Virus record (IMG/VR): IMGVR_UViG_3300020726_000019
Coordinates: 1-23,728 of that record
Direction: 5' to 3' (one strand)
Length of the DNA: 23,728 nucleotides
Source of the DNA: a virus
Shown here: positions 1 to 5,400 of the stretch, in pieces
How the letters are laid out: each line of letters starts with the position of its first letter
Position numbering within the stretch: the stretch's first letter is position 1
Position numbers and translations under genes: made by a program
Notes under the pieces: model-generated
Told to the model about the DNA's origin: nothing
Seen by the model: the letters and a program-made list of their open reading frames with translations, nothing else
Database searches by the model: none

Positions 1-165
1 GACGGTGACAAGGCTGGTAGTGAGATGGGCAAGAAGGTTGGTAGAGAACTCTCCAACGTGAATGTCATCCCAATGCCCGAGGGAGAAGACGTAAATAGCG
101 TCATACTAAAGTATGGAAAGGACTGGATCGATGAGCGAATCAGAGATTGTATTACCGCTGGATAG
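1..165 (+). CDS. DNA primase, TOPRIM domain C-terminal end (5' truncated by window)
   Basis: The frame is open from the first base and ends at TAG 163-165, giving 54 residues. It starts with DGDKAG, which matches the DxDxxG acidic, metal-binding motif of TOPRIM domains in DnaG-type primases. The following NVIPMPEGEDVNSVILKYG resembles the 'P-x-G-x-D' strand and helix that usually follow it. The protein would make RNA primers at the phage replication fork. It ends only about 48 residues after the motif, so there is no room for a C-terminal helicase; a stand-alone primase is more likely than a T7-type primase-helicase. The 3' end overlaps the next gene by 35 bases. Other TOPRIM proteins such as OLD nucleases or topoisomerases are less likely given the motif context. 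The catalytic N-terminal part is outside the window. Confidence 0.72.
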   Translation, partial: DGDKAGSEMGKKVGRELSNVNVIPMPEGEDVNSVILKYGKDWIDERIRDCITAG

Positions 166-439
166 GAGCATCTGGAAACATGTCAGAACAATGGAAGCAT
201 CGATTGGGATTCCCATCTCGGACGATAAAGTATTGGATCTTTTTGGTTCTCTTTACGACATTTATTTTGCTTATGAGACAGACCGCAAAAAAGGAGAAGA
301 CCTACTGATTGCATTGACGGCGCTGCTTGTTGCAGCACCTCTAGGTCAAGGCAAGGCAGTCTGGGATAAGCTCAATGAACGCAAGGTAGACATGACCAAC
401 TTTGAGTTTAAGGCAGCTGAAGATGCTGATAGGTCTTAG
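131..439 (+). CDS. Hypothetical protein, 102 aa
   Basis: I do not recognise this protein. I chose ATG 131 because GGAAAGGA lies at 115-122, eight bases upstream; the in-frame ATG at 113 has no such site. The product is soluble-looking with mixed charge. It has an amphipathic middle region (DKVLDLFGSLYDIYFAYETD) and a short hydrophobic helix (LLIALTALLVAAP, about residues 61-73) that is too short and too flanked by charge to be a confident membrane segment. It sits between primase and dNMP kinase and overlaps both (35 and 17 bases), so it is co-translated with replication genes. A replication accessory role is a guess from position only. Confidence 0.75.
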   Translation: MSESEIVLPLDRSIWKHVRTMEASIGIPISDDKVLDLFGSLYDIYFAYETDRKKGEDLLIALTALLVAAPLGQGKAVWDKLNERKVDMTNFEFKAAEDADRS

Positions 440-953
440 CGGATACGCACAGTCGGGTAAGGATTCAGTAGCCGAGGTTCTCGTAAGAGACTTCGGCTTT
501 ATCCGTATTGCCTTTGCCGATAAGATCAAAGAACTCCTCTACGAGATTAACCCCTATTTTGGATACCATCTTAAAGATGCGGTAGACATGGGTGGTGGCT
601 GGGATAAAGTCAAACAATATCCTGAAGTGCGAAGATTATTGCAAACTCTAGGCGTAGGTGCTCGCACTGTCTTTGGTGAAGACTTCTGGGTCAAGCAAGC
701 AATGGCTCAAATGGTTGACCCCCTTAGGTACGACTATGTAATTACAGATGTACGCTTTCCTAACGAGATGGAAGCTATCTGGGCATTGAATGGAAAGATC
801 TGGCGTGTAGAGCGTCCGGGTGTTGGTCCGGTCAACGATCACATCTCAGAGCATGCAAGCAAGGAAATCGAAGAAGACTGCTACATCAGCAATTCAGGTA
901 CCTTAAAAACCCTACAAGGAACCGTACGTAATCTCATGCGACAAGTAGGATAA
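423..953 (+). CDS. Deoxynucleoside monophosphate kinase (phage dNMP kinase), 176 aa
   Basis: The protein transfers phosphate from ATP to dNMPs to feed phage DNA synthesis. The N-terminus holds a P-loop, GYAQSGKDS (residues about 7-15), of the P-loop kinase form found in phage dNMP kinases related to T4 gp1. A second diagnostic motif, ITDVRFPNEMEAI (about 107-119), is a strong signature of this family. GARTVFGEDFW (about 80-90) fits the substrate-binding segment. The length of 176 aa is in the usual range for the short form. I start at ATG 423, which places the P-loop at the very N-terminus as in relatives and has AAGG at 410-413; a TTG at 402 would add seven residues inside the previous gene. 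It overlaps the upstream gene by 17 bases. Substrate range among dNMPs cannot be read from the sequence. Confidence 0.9.
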   Translation: MLIGLSGYAQSGKDSVAEVLVRDFGFIRIAFADKIKELLYEINPYFGYHLKDAVDMGGGWDKVKQYPEVRRLLQTLGVGARTVFGEDFWVKQAMAQMVDPLRYDYVITDVRFPNEMEAIWALNGKIWRVERPGVGPVNDHISEHASKEIEEDCYISNSGTLKTLQGTVRNLMRQVG

Positions 954-992
954 ATCTCACAATACGGACATCTGCTGTGTCATACTTCTCAC

Positions 993-1010
993 ACCGACTA
1001 AATGGTCGGT
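993..1010 (+). promoter_or_regulatory. Small inverted repeat just upstream of a ribosome binding site
   Basis: ACCGAC (993-998) and GTCGGT (1005-1010) form a perfect 6-bp stem around the loop TAAATG. The stem abuts GGAGAGG (1011-1017), the ribosome binding site of the phosphoesterase gene at 1026. There is no U-tract, so it is not a typical terminator. It could modulate ribosome access or RNA stability. This is one of only two real intergenic gaps in the rightward cluster (954-1025); I see no convincing promoter in it. Confidence 0.35.
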
Positions 1011-1025
1011 GGAGAGGTAGACCGC

Positions 1026-1766
1026 ATGAAGAAGATCGTAGTACTAAGCGACATCCAATACCCATACCACGACCCTAAAGCGATCAAGACCGTTATTGAC
1101 TTTGTTAAGCATGAGAAGCCAGATGAACTATGGTGCGTAGGAGATGAGCTTGACGCTCCTCAGCCAAGTCGTTGGAACAAAGGAATGCGTGGAGAATACA
1201 ATGACACGCTACAAGATGACATAGATGGCTTGCATGACTTAATGCTCGACTTCCGTATCGCCCTTGGTTGGAATAAGAAGTTTGTAATTCAACGCAGCAA
1301 CCATACGGATCGCATCGAGACGTACATCAACAAGTACGCTCCTGCCCTTAATAGTCTTCGTAGTACTAAAGTCGAAAAGCTTATCGGTTATGATGAGCTT
1401 AAGATCCAATACCTTCACGGGTTCAAGGAGCTTCTCCCCGGATGGGTAATGGCACATGGAGATGAAGGTCGCTCCGTCCAGACTCCCGGCAGCACAGCTA
1501 TGAGCCTTGCGAAGAAACTTGGCAAGAGCGTTGTATGCGGGCACACTCATAAGCTCGGCTTGCAACACGAAACTACCGGACTCAATGGAGATACCAATAC
1601 TATCTTCGGGCTTGAGGTCGGTCACCTTATGGATATTAAGCAGGCATCCTACCTTACAAGTGGTATCGCTAACTGGCAGCAAGGTATCGGTATCTTGGTT
1701 GAACATAACCGAAAGGTTACACCCTATGCAGTACCTATTGTCAAGGGAGAAATCCAACTTCCATGA
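1026..1766 (+). CDS. Calcineurin-like metallophosphoesterase, 246 aa
   Basis: This is a dimetal phosphoesterase of the calcineurin-like fold. The motifs appear in order: SDIQYPYHD (residues 8-16, a variant of the usual DxH, with D9 and a displaced H15), GD (39-40), NH in RSNHTDR (92-93, the GNH motif with Ser for Gly), AHGD (143-146) and GHTH (172-175). The altered first motif is the oddest point. Substrates in this family include phosphodiesters, nucleotides and phosphoproteins, so the target cannot be assigned. ATG 1026 is preferred because GGAGAGG (1011-1017) sits eight bases upstream; a start at 1002 would add eight residues across that site. The stop overlaps the next start as ATGA (1763-1766), which suggests translational coupling. 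Confidence 0.85.
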   Translation: MKKIVVLSDIQYPYHDPKAIKTVIDFVKHEKPDELWCVGDELDAPQPSRWNKGMRGEYNDTLQDDIDGLHDLMLDFRIALGWNKKFVIQRSNHTDRIETYINKYAPALNSLRSTKVEKLIGYDELKIQYLHGFKELLPGWVMAHGDEGRSVQTPGSTAMSLAKKLGKSVVCGHTHKLGLQHETTGLNGDTNTIFGLEVGHLMDIKQASYLTSGIANWQQGIGILVEHNRKVTPYAVPIVKGEIQLP

Positions 1767-2455
1767 AGCAAGACGATAGCTGGGTAGAGGAATACTCCGA
1801 GATGGTCTCAAAACTGGCTCAGGAGTACAAGAGACGCTATTACGTCTTAGAGATCAATGACATTAAGCAAGAGATGTTTATGTGGTTTGTAAGCCATCCT
1901 CGCAAGTTTAAGGAGTGGCAGTCATACCCAGAGAAAGAGCGTGAAAAGCTGATTGCTAAGTCGCTTCGCAACGCTGCGCTCAAGTACTGCGAAAGAGAGA
2001 AAGCCAAGATCATCAAATACGACTTATCTGATCTGTACTACTACGACACCTCGGTAGTCGAGGCATTTTTACCAAGCATTATCCAAGAATCCTATGAGAT
2101 GCCAGCCAAGATCCAAGACCTGAACTCTAAGTTCGGTGGTGGGGGAGAGGTAAGCGATGGCATGAACTGGCTCGTACTACGGGCTGACATTGCCAAGGCG
2201 TTCTACGCACTCTCAGAGGCTAAGCAGAACATCCTACGACTTGCCTTTGGCAAGGAGCATGGGGACTGGAAAGCACTATCAGAGACTCTAGCAACGACAC
2301 CTGACGGTGCTCGCATGAAAGTCCAGCGTTCGCTGGCATCACTTGTACAACACCTAGGAGGATGGAAACCTTACGATGACCAAGACAACCAAGAGCAAGT
2401 CGGAGATGAAGCGAGTGGCAGTGCAGAACCAAGACAAGCCGAAGCCGAAGAATAA
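1763..2455 (+). CDS. Sigma-factor-like DNA-binding protein, 230 aa
   Basis: The layout is like a reduced sigma-70 family protein. Residues about 30-83 contain INDIKQEMFMWF and KSLRNAALKYCEREKAK, resembling region 2 helices with the DxxQE pattern. Residues about 148-196 form a helix-turn-helix block (ALSEAKQNILRLAF, then GDWKALSETL, then PDGARMKVQRSLASL) like region 4, in which the last helix reads promoter DNA. The C-terminal 30 residues are acidic and disordered-looking. Phage sigma-like proteins redirect host RNA polymerase to phage promoters, so late-operon activation is a plausible role, by inference. The -10-melting residues are not clearly conserved, so it might be a non-sigma HTH regulator. 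It is coupled to the upstream gene by ATGA and overlaps the next gene by 80 bases. Confidence 0.6.
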   Translation: MKQDDSWVEEYSEMVSKLAQEYKRRYYVLEINDIKQEMFMWFVSHPRKFKEWQSYPEKEREKLIAKSLRNAALKYCEREKAKIIKYDLSDLYYYDTSVVEAFLPSIIQESYEMPAKIQDLNSKFGGGGEVSDGMNWLVLRADIAKAFYALSEAKQNILRLAFGKEHGDWKALSETLATTPDGARMKVQRSLASLVQHLGGWKPYDDQDNQEQVGDEASGSAEPRQAEAEE

Positions 2456-3146
2456 CAACATCATCGTCGCTTGGTGCGACGGTGGCTCGGTAGACGGCAA
2501 GTTTGCTGAAGGTCTGGTCTATTCGATCCTAGCTGGCAATGTACCTATTCGATCTGCCATGCGTGTGCAGGGTAATCAGATCGGACGTCAGCGTCAGAAC
2601 GCCTTTGATTACTGGTATGATTACACAGACTTTGACTGGATCCTCTGGATCGACTCAGACATCGTGGTAACCCCAGAGGTACTACAGAAGCTCTGGAATG
2701 AGGCAGATCCTGTAGCACGTCCGGTGATCTCCGGTACCTACTTCATCTCCAAGGAGAACGAGCAGGCACTGATGACGCCATTCCCATCTCTCTTCTCATG
2801 GACCGAGGACCCTTACAAGCTTGCCTATGTACATCCACTCCCAGTTAATTCTCTTGTTCGTGTCGGTGCTGCTGGCTTTGGCTTGGTGCTCATGCACCGC
2901 AATGCTGCTAAGCAGATGCGAGAGAAACTTGGCGATACGCCGTTCTTCAATGAGACTGGCGTTGGTGACAAGTTCGTATCTGAAGACATCAACTTCTTCC
3001 GACTCATGCGAGAAGCAGAAGTGCCACTCTACGCACACACCGGTGCAGTAGTACAGCACATGAAGCGCTTTTCCTTTGACGTTGACTTCTACAAGTTGTT
3101 CTGGGACAACGAGGAGCGTAAGAATGCTGATCGACCAGTCGATTGA
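2376..3146 (+). CDS. GT-A glycosyltransferase (family 2-like), 256 aa
   Basis: The protein shows the GT-A pattern. Residues 87-98 read DWILWIDSDIVV, where DSD (93-95) is the DxD motif that binds the divalent metal and nucleotide-sugar phosphates. SED (202-204) fits the catalytic-base position before an INFF helix, and H221/H228 could supply the late metal-ligand histidine. The N-terminus has a basic stretch (KPKPKNNN) before the first strand IIVAWCDGG. It could glycosylate DNA bases, virion proteins or host surface sugars; the sequence does not decide. AGGAGG at 2356-2361 is 14 bases from ATG 2376, rather far; ATG 2409 is an alternative start that would shorten the overlap with the sigma-like gene. 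The 3' end overlaps the next gene by 23 bases. Confidence 0.75.
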   Translation: MTKTTKSKSEMKRVAVQNQDKPKPKNNNIIVAWCDGGSVDGKFAEGLVYSILAGNVPIRSAMRVQGNQIGRQRQNAFDYWYDYTDFDWILWIDSDIVVTPEVLQKLWNEADPVARPVISGTYFISKENEQALMTPFPSLFSWTEDPYKLAYVHPLPVNSLVRVGAAGFGLVLMHRNAAKQMREKLGDTPFFNETGVGDKFVSEDINFFRLMREAEVPLYAHTGAVVQHMKRFSFDVDFYKLFWDNEERKNADRPVD

Positions 3147-3333
3147 TTTCTCCTTTGATGGAGAGATACCTACCTTTGCCTGTATCTGCGGATCGGCAAT
3201 GTTCAAAATTACCGTAATGTGGGACGAAGACACTCGTGCAGTGGGCTGGTATGACCTGCTGCAGGAGTGTGCCATGTGCGGTGCTACATCTACCGCACCC
3301 ACGCCTATAGATGAAGGATTTGATTGTGCCTAA
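3124..3333 (+). CDS. Small Cys-rich, zinc-ribbon-like protein, 69 aa
   Basis: I chose ATG 3124 because GAGGAG (3111-3116) is seven bases upstream; the longer in-frame reading from 3076 lies wholly in the glycosyltransferase gene. The product has two cysteine pairs, C20-x-C22 and C49-xx-C52 (FACICGS and ECAMCGA), separated by a beta-rich stretch (MFKITVMWDED). This spacing suits one bound zinc. Small zinc-ribbon proteins of this kind are common in actinobacteriophages, and most have no known role. It sits between the glycosyltransferase and a second zinc-ribbon gene and overlaps both, so the three are co-translated. Confidence 0.75.
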   Translation: MLIDQSIDFSFDGEIPTFACICGSAMFKITVMWDEDTRAVGWYDLLQECAMCGATSTAPTPIDEGFDCA

Positions 3334-3493
3334 CTACGACTTTAAGTGCGAGAAGTGTGGGTCCACCATTGAGGTGTACATGAACTTCGGCGAGTCTACA
3401 TTGCCGGTTTGTTGCCAAACCTCCATGACCAAAGTATTCTCCGCTGTACCAATCGTGTTCAATGGAACAGGGTTCTACAAGACCGGAGGATGA
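3326..3493 (+). CDS. FmdB-like zinc-ribbon protein, 55 aa, GTG start
   Basis: The sequence from GTG 3326 reads MPNYDFKCEKCGSTIEVYM, matching the N-terminus of the FmdB/CxxC-CxxC putative regulatory family (usually MPxYxYxCxxCG). This decides the start: AAGGA (3314-3318) is seven bases upstream, whereas the ATG at 3311 would add five unrelated residues. C8 and C11 form the first zinc knuckle. The second knuckle is odd: it reads CC (29-30), not CxxC, so metal binding may be altered. The C-terminus (VFSAVPIVFNGTGFYKTGG) carries the family's usual 'I.F.GsGFY.T' ending. The biochemical role of the family is not settled. It overlaps the previous gene by eight bases. Confidence 0.82.
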   Translation: MPNYDFKCEKCGSTIEVYMNFGESTLPVCCQTSMTKVFSAVPIVFNGTGFYKTGG

Positions 3494-3494
3494 C

Positions 3495-3629
3495 ATGTCA
3501 TCAGACTTAATGGGCAGTACAGCAGTAATGAACTCAATTCCAACACCAACTGAAAAAGACTACGTTCTCGCCAAGGCTTACCTTGAGAAGCGTGGACATG
3601 AAGACATCATCGAAATGCTCGGTCTATGA
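3495..3629 (+). CDS. Hypothetical protein, 44 aa
   Basis: ATG 3495 follows GGAGGA (3485-3490), and the frame ends at TGA 3627-3629, overlapping the WhiB start as ATGA. The product begins MSSDLMGSTAVMNSIPTPT and ends in one amphipathic helix (EKDYVLAKAYLEKRGHEDIIEML). It has no cysteines or membrane segment. The strong ribosome site and tight placement between two genes support that it is real. Function is unknown; coupling to WhiB raises the possibility of a partner protein, but that rests on position alone. Confidence 0.75.
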   Translation: MSSDLMGSTAVMNSIPTPTEKDYVLAKAYLEKRGHEDIIEMLGL

Positions 3630-3874
3630 GCCGTCGAGAGAATCTCTGGAGAGATGAAGCGTCTTGCTATAAAGAGGGAATTGATACCGAGGAATTTTTT
3701 CCTGAAGTAGGAGAAACCGTACACAAGACAATCGTCCAGCTCTGCAAGAGCTGTCCGGTTAAAGCAGAATGCTTAGCCTATGCCGTATCTATTCCAGAAC
3801 TGCACGGTTACTGGGCTGGAACGTACTTCCGGGACAGATACAAACTACGTAAGCAGTTACAGACTGTTAAGTAG
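3626..3874 (+). CDS. WhiB-family iron-sulfur transcriptional regulator, 82 aa
   Basis: The four conserved cysteines are present: C14, C40, C43 and C49, in the form C...CxxC-x5-C, which holds a [4Fe-4S] cluster in WhiB-like proteins. The following GYWAGT (61-66) is a variant of the G[VI]WGG turn, and a basic tail follows (RDRYKLRKQ, 69-77). Known family members bind the principal sigma factor's region 4 and alter host promoter use; phage versions (for example WhiB of phage TM4) can repress a host whiB gene. The length of 82 aa is normal for the short phage form. It is the last gene before a terminator and is coupled by ATGA to the 44-aa gene. This is the best host marker in the window and points to an actinobacterium. 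Confidence 0.92.
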   Translation: MSRRENLWRDEASCYKEGIDTEEFFPEVGETVHKTIVQLCKSCPVKAECLAYAVSIPELHGYWAGTYFRDRYKLRKQLQTVK

Positions 3875-3882
3875 CAGAGCAG

Positions 3883-3910
3883 AAAATCGCCCATCAACAT
3901 GGGCGATTTT
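3883..3910 (+). terminator. Rho-independent terminator after whiB
   Basis: A perfect 12-bp stem (AAAATCGCCCAT at 3883-3894 with its complement at 3899-3910) closes a 4-base loop, CAAC. The descending arm ends in TTTT, giving a short U-tract. It lies nine bases after the whiB stop. The A/T-flanked stem could also act on the opposite strand. It separates the regulator cluster from the membrane protein/zincin pair. Confidence 0.85.
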
Positions 3911-3959
3911 ACTGTAGCAGGAAAAAAAATCAAGCCGACACACCGATAAGGAGAAACAA

Positions 3960-4172
3960 ATGCACAACTTTTTAATCTCAGTAGCAGGATCATTCGTAGG
4001 AATCGGTCTGTTGCTAGCCTTCACAGTCATCATCAACCTCTTCCTAGAAGAAGGCGAAGATCTCGAAAACGTTGTAGAGATCAACGAGCTATGGCTCGCT
4101 GTCATCGAGCTAGAAGAAAAACTAGCCGAACTGCAGAATGATTTCAACGACGCCATTGATGCTGCCGAATAA
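3960..4172 (+). CDS. Small membrane protein with acidic coiled tail, 70 aa
   Basis: AAGGAG (3948-3953) is six bases before ATG 3960. The N-terminus (residues about 3-28, including SFVGIGLLLAFTVIINLF) is one transmembrane helix. The remainder is strongly acidic and helical (LEEGEDLENVVE, then VIELEEKLAELQNDF), likely an amphipathic or coiled-coil tail. With no positive residue after the helix, the inside-positive rule does not fix its orientation. The stop overlaps the next ATG (TAATG), so it is coupled to the zincin-like gene. It may be an inner-membrane anchor or holin-like protein; neither is shown. Confidence 0.78.
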   Translation: MHNFLISVAGSFVGIGLLLAFTVIINLFLEEGEDLENVVEINELWLAVIELEEKLAELQNDFNDAIDAAE

Positions 4173-4855
4173 TGCCAGCGATCAACATAGTCGATGAGTC
4201 AGGCACACTCGGGACACAGATCGGTCCCATCACGAACGCCATCGCATCATTCACCCAGCAGGTCTGTACAGCGTGGGGTCTCACGGGCTTTAGCGTTACA
4301 CAGGGACTCGCTAGAGCCACTGCGGATTGGAACGTCTGCTTCGTCAGCAAGTTCCCAAATCTTGCAATGGAATCTACCGCTTACGGATACCATGAAACCG
4401 TCAACGGAATCCCAATCGCGTACATTCGAGTCGATTCTTACGGAAAGAGAAGCCCGCTGGGAACGTATGTCAAAGGCCTTTCAATCTTGGGTAGACAAAT
4501 CACTAAGCCAAGCTACACACCGGGAATCGCAGCAGTAGCCATGCACGAGATCGCAGAGATGCTGGTTGATCCTCAGATCAACAAGACTGCCAAAGATTCC
4601 TTGGGTCGTAACTGGCTCATGGAGATCTGCGATCACACAGTCGGGAACTATCTCATCACAACTGCCCTAGGCACAAACGTGATTTGCCCCGACTTCACCC
4701 ACCCATCCTTCTATAACCTTAAGGGAGTCGCTCCGTACAGCCATCTCAGCGTACCGACCGCCCCATTTACCCTACCTAAGGGCGCCTATGGGTACTACAC
4801 TGGTACCAATGGCTCAGTTATTGCTCTAGCTGCCGGGGTAGCAGACAGGGCATAG
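4172..4855 (+). CDS. Putative zincin-like metalloprotein (HExxE-type), 227 aa
   Basis: The central motif AVAMHEIAEMLVDP (residues 121-134) has H125-E126-I-A-E129 and D133, and MEICD follows at 150-154. This combination (HE..EMLxDP, then E[IL]CD, then a C-terminal 'PxF ... aPFxLpkGaYGYY') occurs in an uncharacterised bacterial and phage family I recall; it looks like a zinc metallopeptidase site in which the third His of HExxH is replaced by Glu. Family membership is from memory and enzymatic activity is inference. The N-terminal half has an Ile/Val-rich strand pattern (WNVCFVSKFPN, IPIAYIRVDSYG). I see no signal peptide. It is coupled to the small membrane protein by TAATG and ends the rightward unit before a bidirectional terminator. 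Confidence 0.7.
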   Translation: MPAINIVDESGTLGTQIGPITNAIASFTQQVCTAWGLTGFSVTQGLARATADWNVCFVSKFPNLAMESTAYGYHETVNGIPIAYIRVDSYGKRSPLGTYVKGLSILGRQITKPSYTPGIAAVAMHEIAEMLVDPQINKTAKDSLGRNWLMEICDHTVGNYLITTALGTNVICPDFTHPSFYNLKGVAPYSHLSVPTAPFTLPKGAYGYYTGTNGSVIALAAGVADRA

Positions 4856-4866
4856 AACGCAAAAAG

Positions 4867-4902
4867 AAGCCCGGTCCTAGTATTTCTACTAAGGCCGGGC
4901 TT
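4867..4902. terminator. Bidirectional terminator between convergent units
   Basis: A 16-base arm (4867-4882) pairs with 4887-4902 around the loop TTTC, with one G-U pair and one mismatch. The core is GCCCGG/CCGGGC. The right side continues into TTTTT (4901-4905), a U-tract for rightward RNA. The left side is preceded by AAAAA (4861-4865), which gives a U-tract for leftward RNA. It lies 11 bases after the zincin stop and 41 bases beyond the last leftward stop, so it serves both operons. Confidence 0.9.
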
Positions 4903-4943
4903 TTTAGTGCTTAAAATCGATCCTCGAACCGATTAAGGGTATC

Positions 4944-5252
4944 CTAGACGGTAGGTGCTGGTGTCTCTGGAAGCGGATTAGCCGCTGCCACAGCCTGTGC
5001 TGCTGCTACAGGAGCAGGAGTAACCGCTGTTGCGAACTGCTTGTACGCCTTCATAAAGGCGATAGCGTCCTTGGTGTCCTTGTACTTATTCCAAAATGTT
5101 CCGAGGATAGGACCGAAGGTAGCAAGGGCTGCTGCCCATGCAATGTGCTTGGCTTCTGATCCGTGACCGTCAACGATTGCTGCTGTCTCGGCTGGGACGA
5201 TTGCCATAAGGTAGTGCTTGACTACCGCTTCTATTTTGCTTACGTTGCTCAT
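4944..5252 (-). CDS. Ala-rich small protein, possible holin-like, 102 aa
   Basis: The start is ATG 5252, with AAAAGGA about 11 bases upstream on the minus strand. Residues about 8-27 (EAVVKHYLMAIVPAETAAIV) and 34-54 (AKHIAWAAALATFGPILGTFW) are Ala-rich and moderately hydrophobic; the second could cross a membrane. The tail (about 72-102) is Ala/Pro/Thr/Val-rich and probably disordered. Similar short proteins in which a hydrophobic pair carries the pattern 'hyLmAivPA..AA' occur beside lysins in aquatic actinophages, from memory. Its place at the end of the lysis cassette suggests a holin or virion decoration role. It has no recognised domain. Confidence 0.72.
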   Translation of the reverse strand: MSNVSKIEAVVKHYLMAIVPAETAAIVDGHGSEAKHIAWAAALATFGPILGTFWNKYKDTKDAIAFMKAYKQFATAVTPAPVAAAQAVAAANPLPETPAPTV

Positions 5253-5400
5253 ATTTTTGTTTGTCCTTTTCTAGCGCTATTGGATAACAGTCTGGACAGT
5301 AAACCATCCAGAGCCTTAATTGTATCGCTCCGGCTACCCCACATCGGAAGCAGTGGGCGTGTGTCAGGACTTTAGTGGGGTTGGGATTGTACCTTGGCAA
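5170..5400 (-). CDS. Candidate zinc-ribbon protein with TTG start, 76 aa
   Basis: This open frame fills the 119-base gap between the amidase stop and the next gene. It encodes a clear treble-clef-like pattern, HCFRCG then YCPDCYP (CxxC-x14-CxxC), with no stops. There is no ATG upstream of the cysteines. TTG 5400-5398 (inside the amidase 3' end, with GGGA about nine bases upstream) or CTG 5367-5365 could start it. The C-terminal 26 residues are polar and overlap the Ala-rich gene by 83 bases. The cysteine pattern exactly in the gap argues for coding; the weak start and long overlap argue against. A +1 frameshift from the amidase is a third option. Confidence 0.42.
   Translation of the reverse strand: MPRYNPNPTKVLTHAHCFRCGVAGAIQLRLWMVYCPDCYPIALEKDKQKYEQRKQNRSGSQALPYGNRPSRDSSNR

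Noticed and set aside
113-130. Longer start (ATG 113) for the 102-aa gene
   Set aside because: ATG 131 has a well-spaced GGAAAGGA and the extra residues lie across it.
954-990. Promoter before the phosphoesterase
   Set aside because: CGGACA and CATACT are only 10 bases apart, too close for a sigma-70 type promoter.
1239-1811. 190-aa minus-strand frame across the phosphoesterase
   Set aside because: The plus strand encodes all phosphoesterase motifs, and this frame opposes the operon with no ribosome site.
4194-4538. 114-aa plus-strand frame inside the zincin-like gene
   Set aside because: It is Ser/Arg-rich and has no recognisable pattern; the zincin frame has the conserved motifs and coupling.
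5372-5400. Programmed +1 frameshift at CCC-C just before the amidase stop
   Set aside because: The slip site is only a simple CCC-C with no visible stimulator, so it is kept as an option for the zinc-ribbon frame and not called as a feature.
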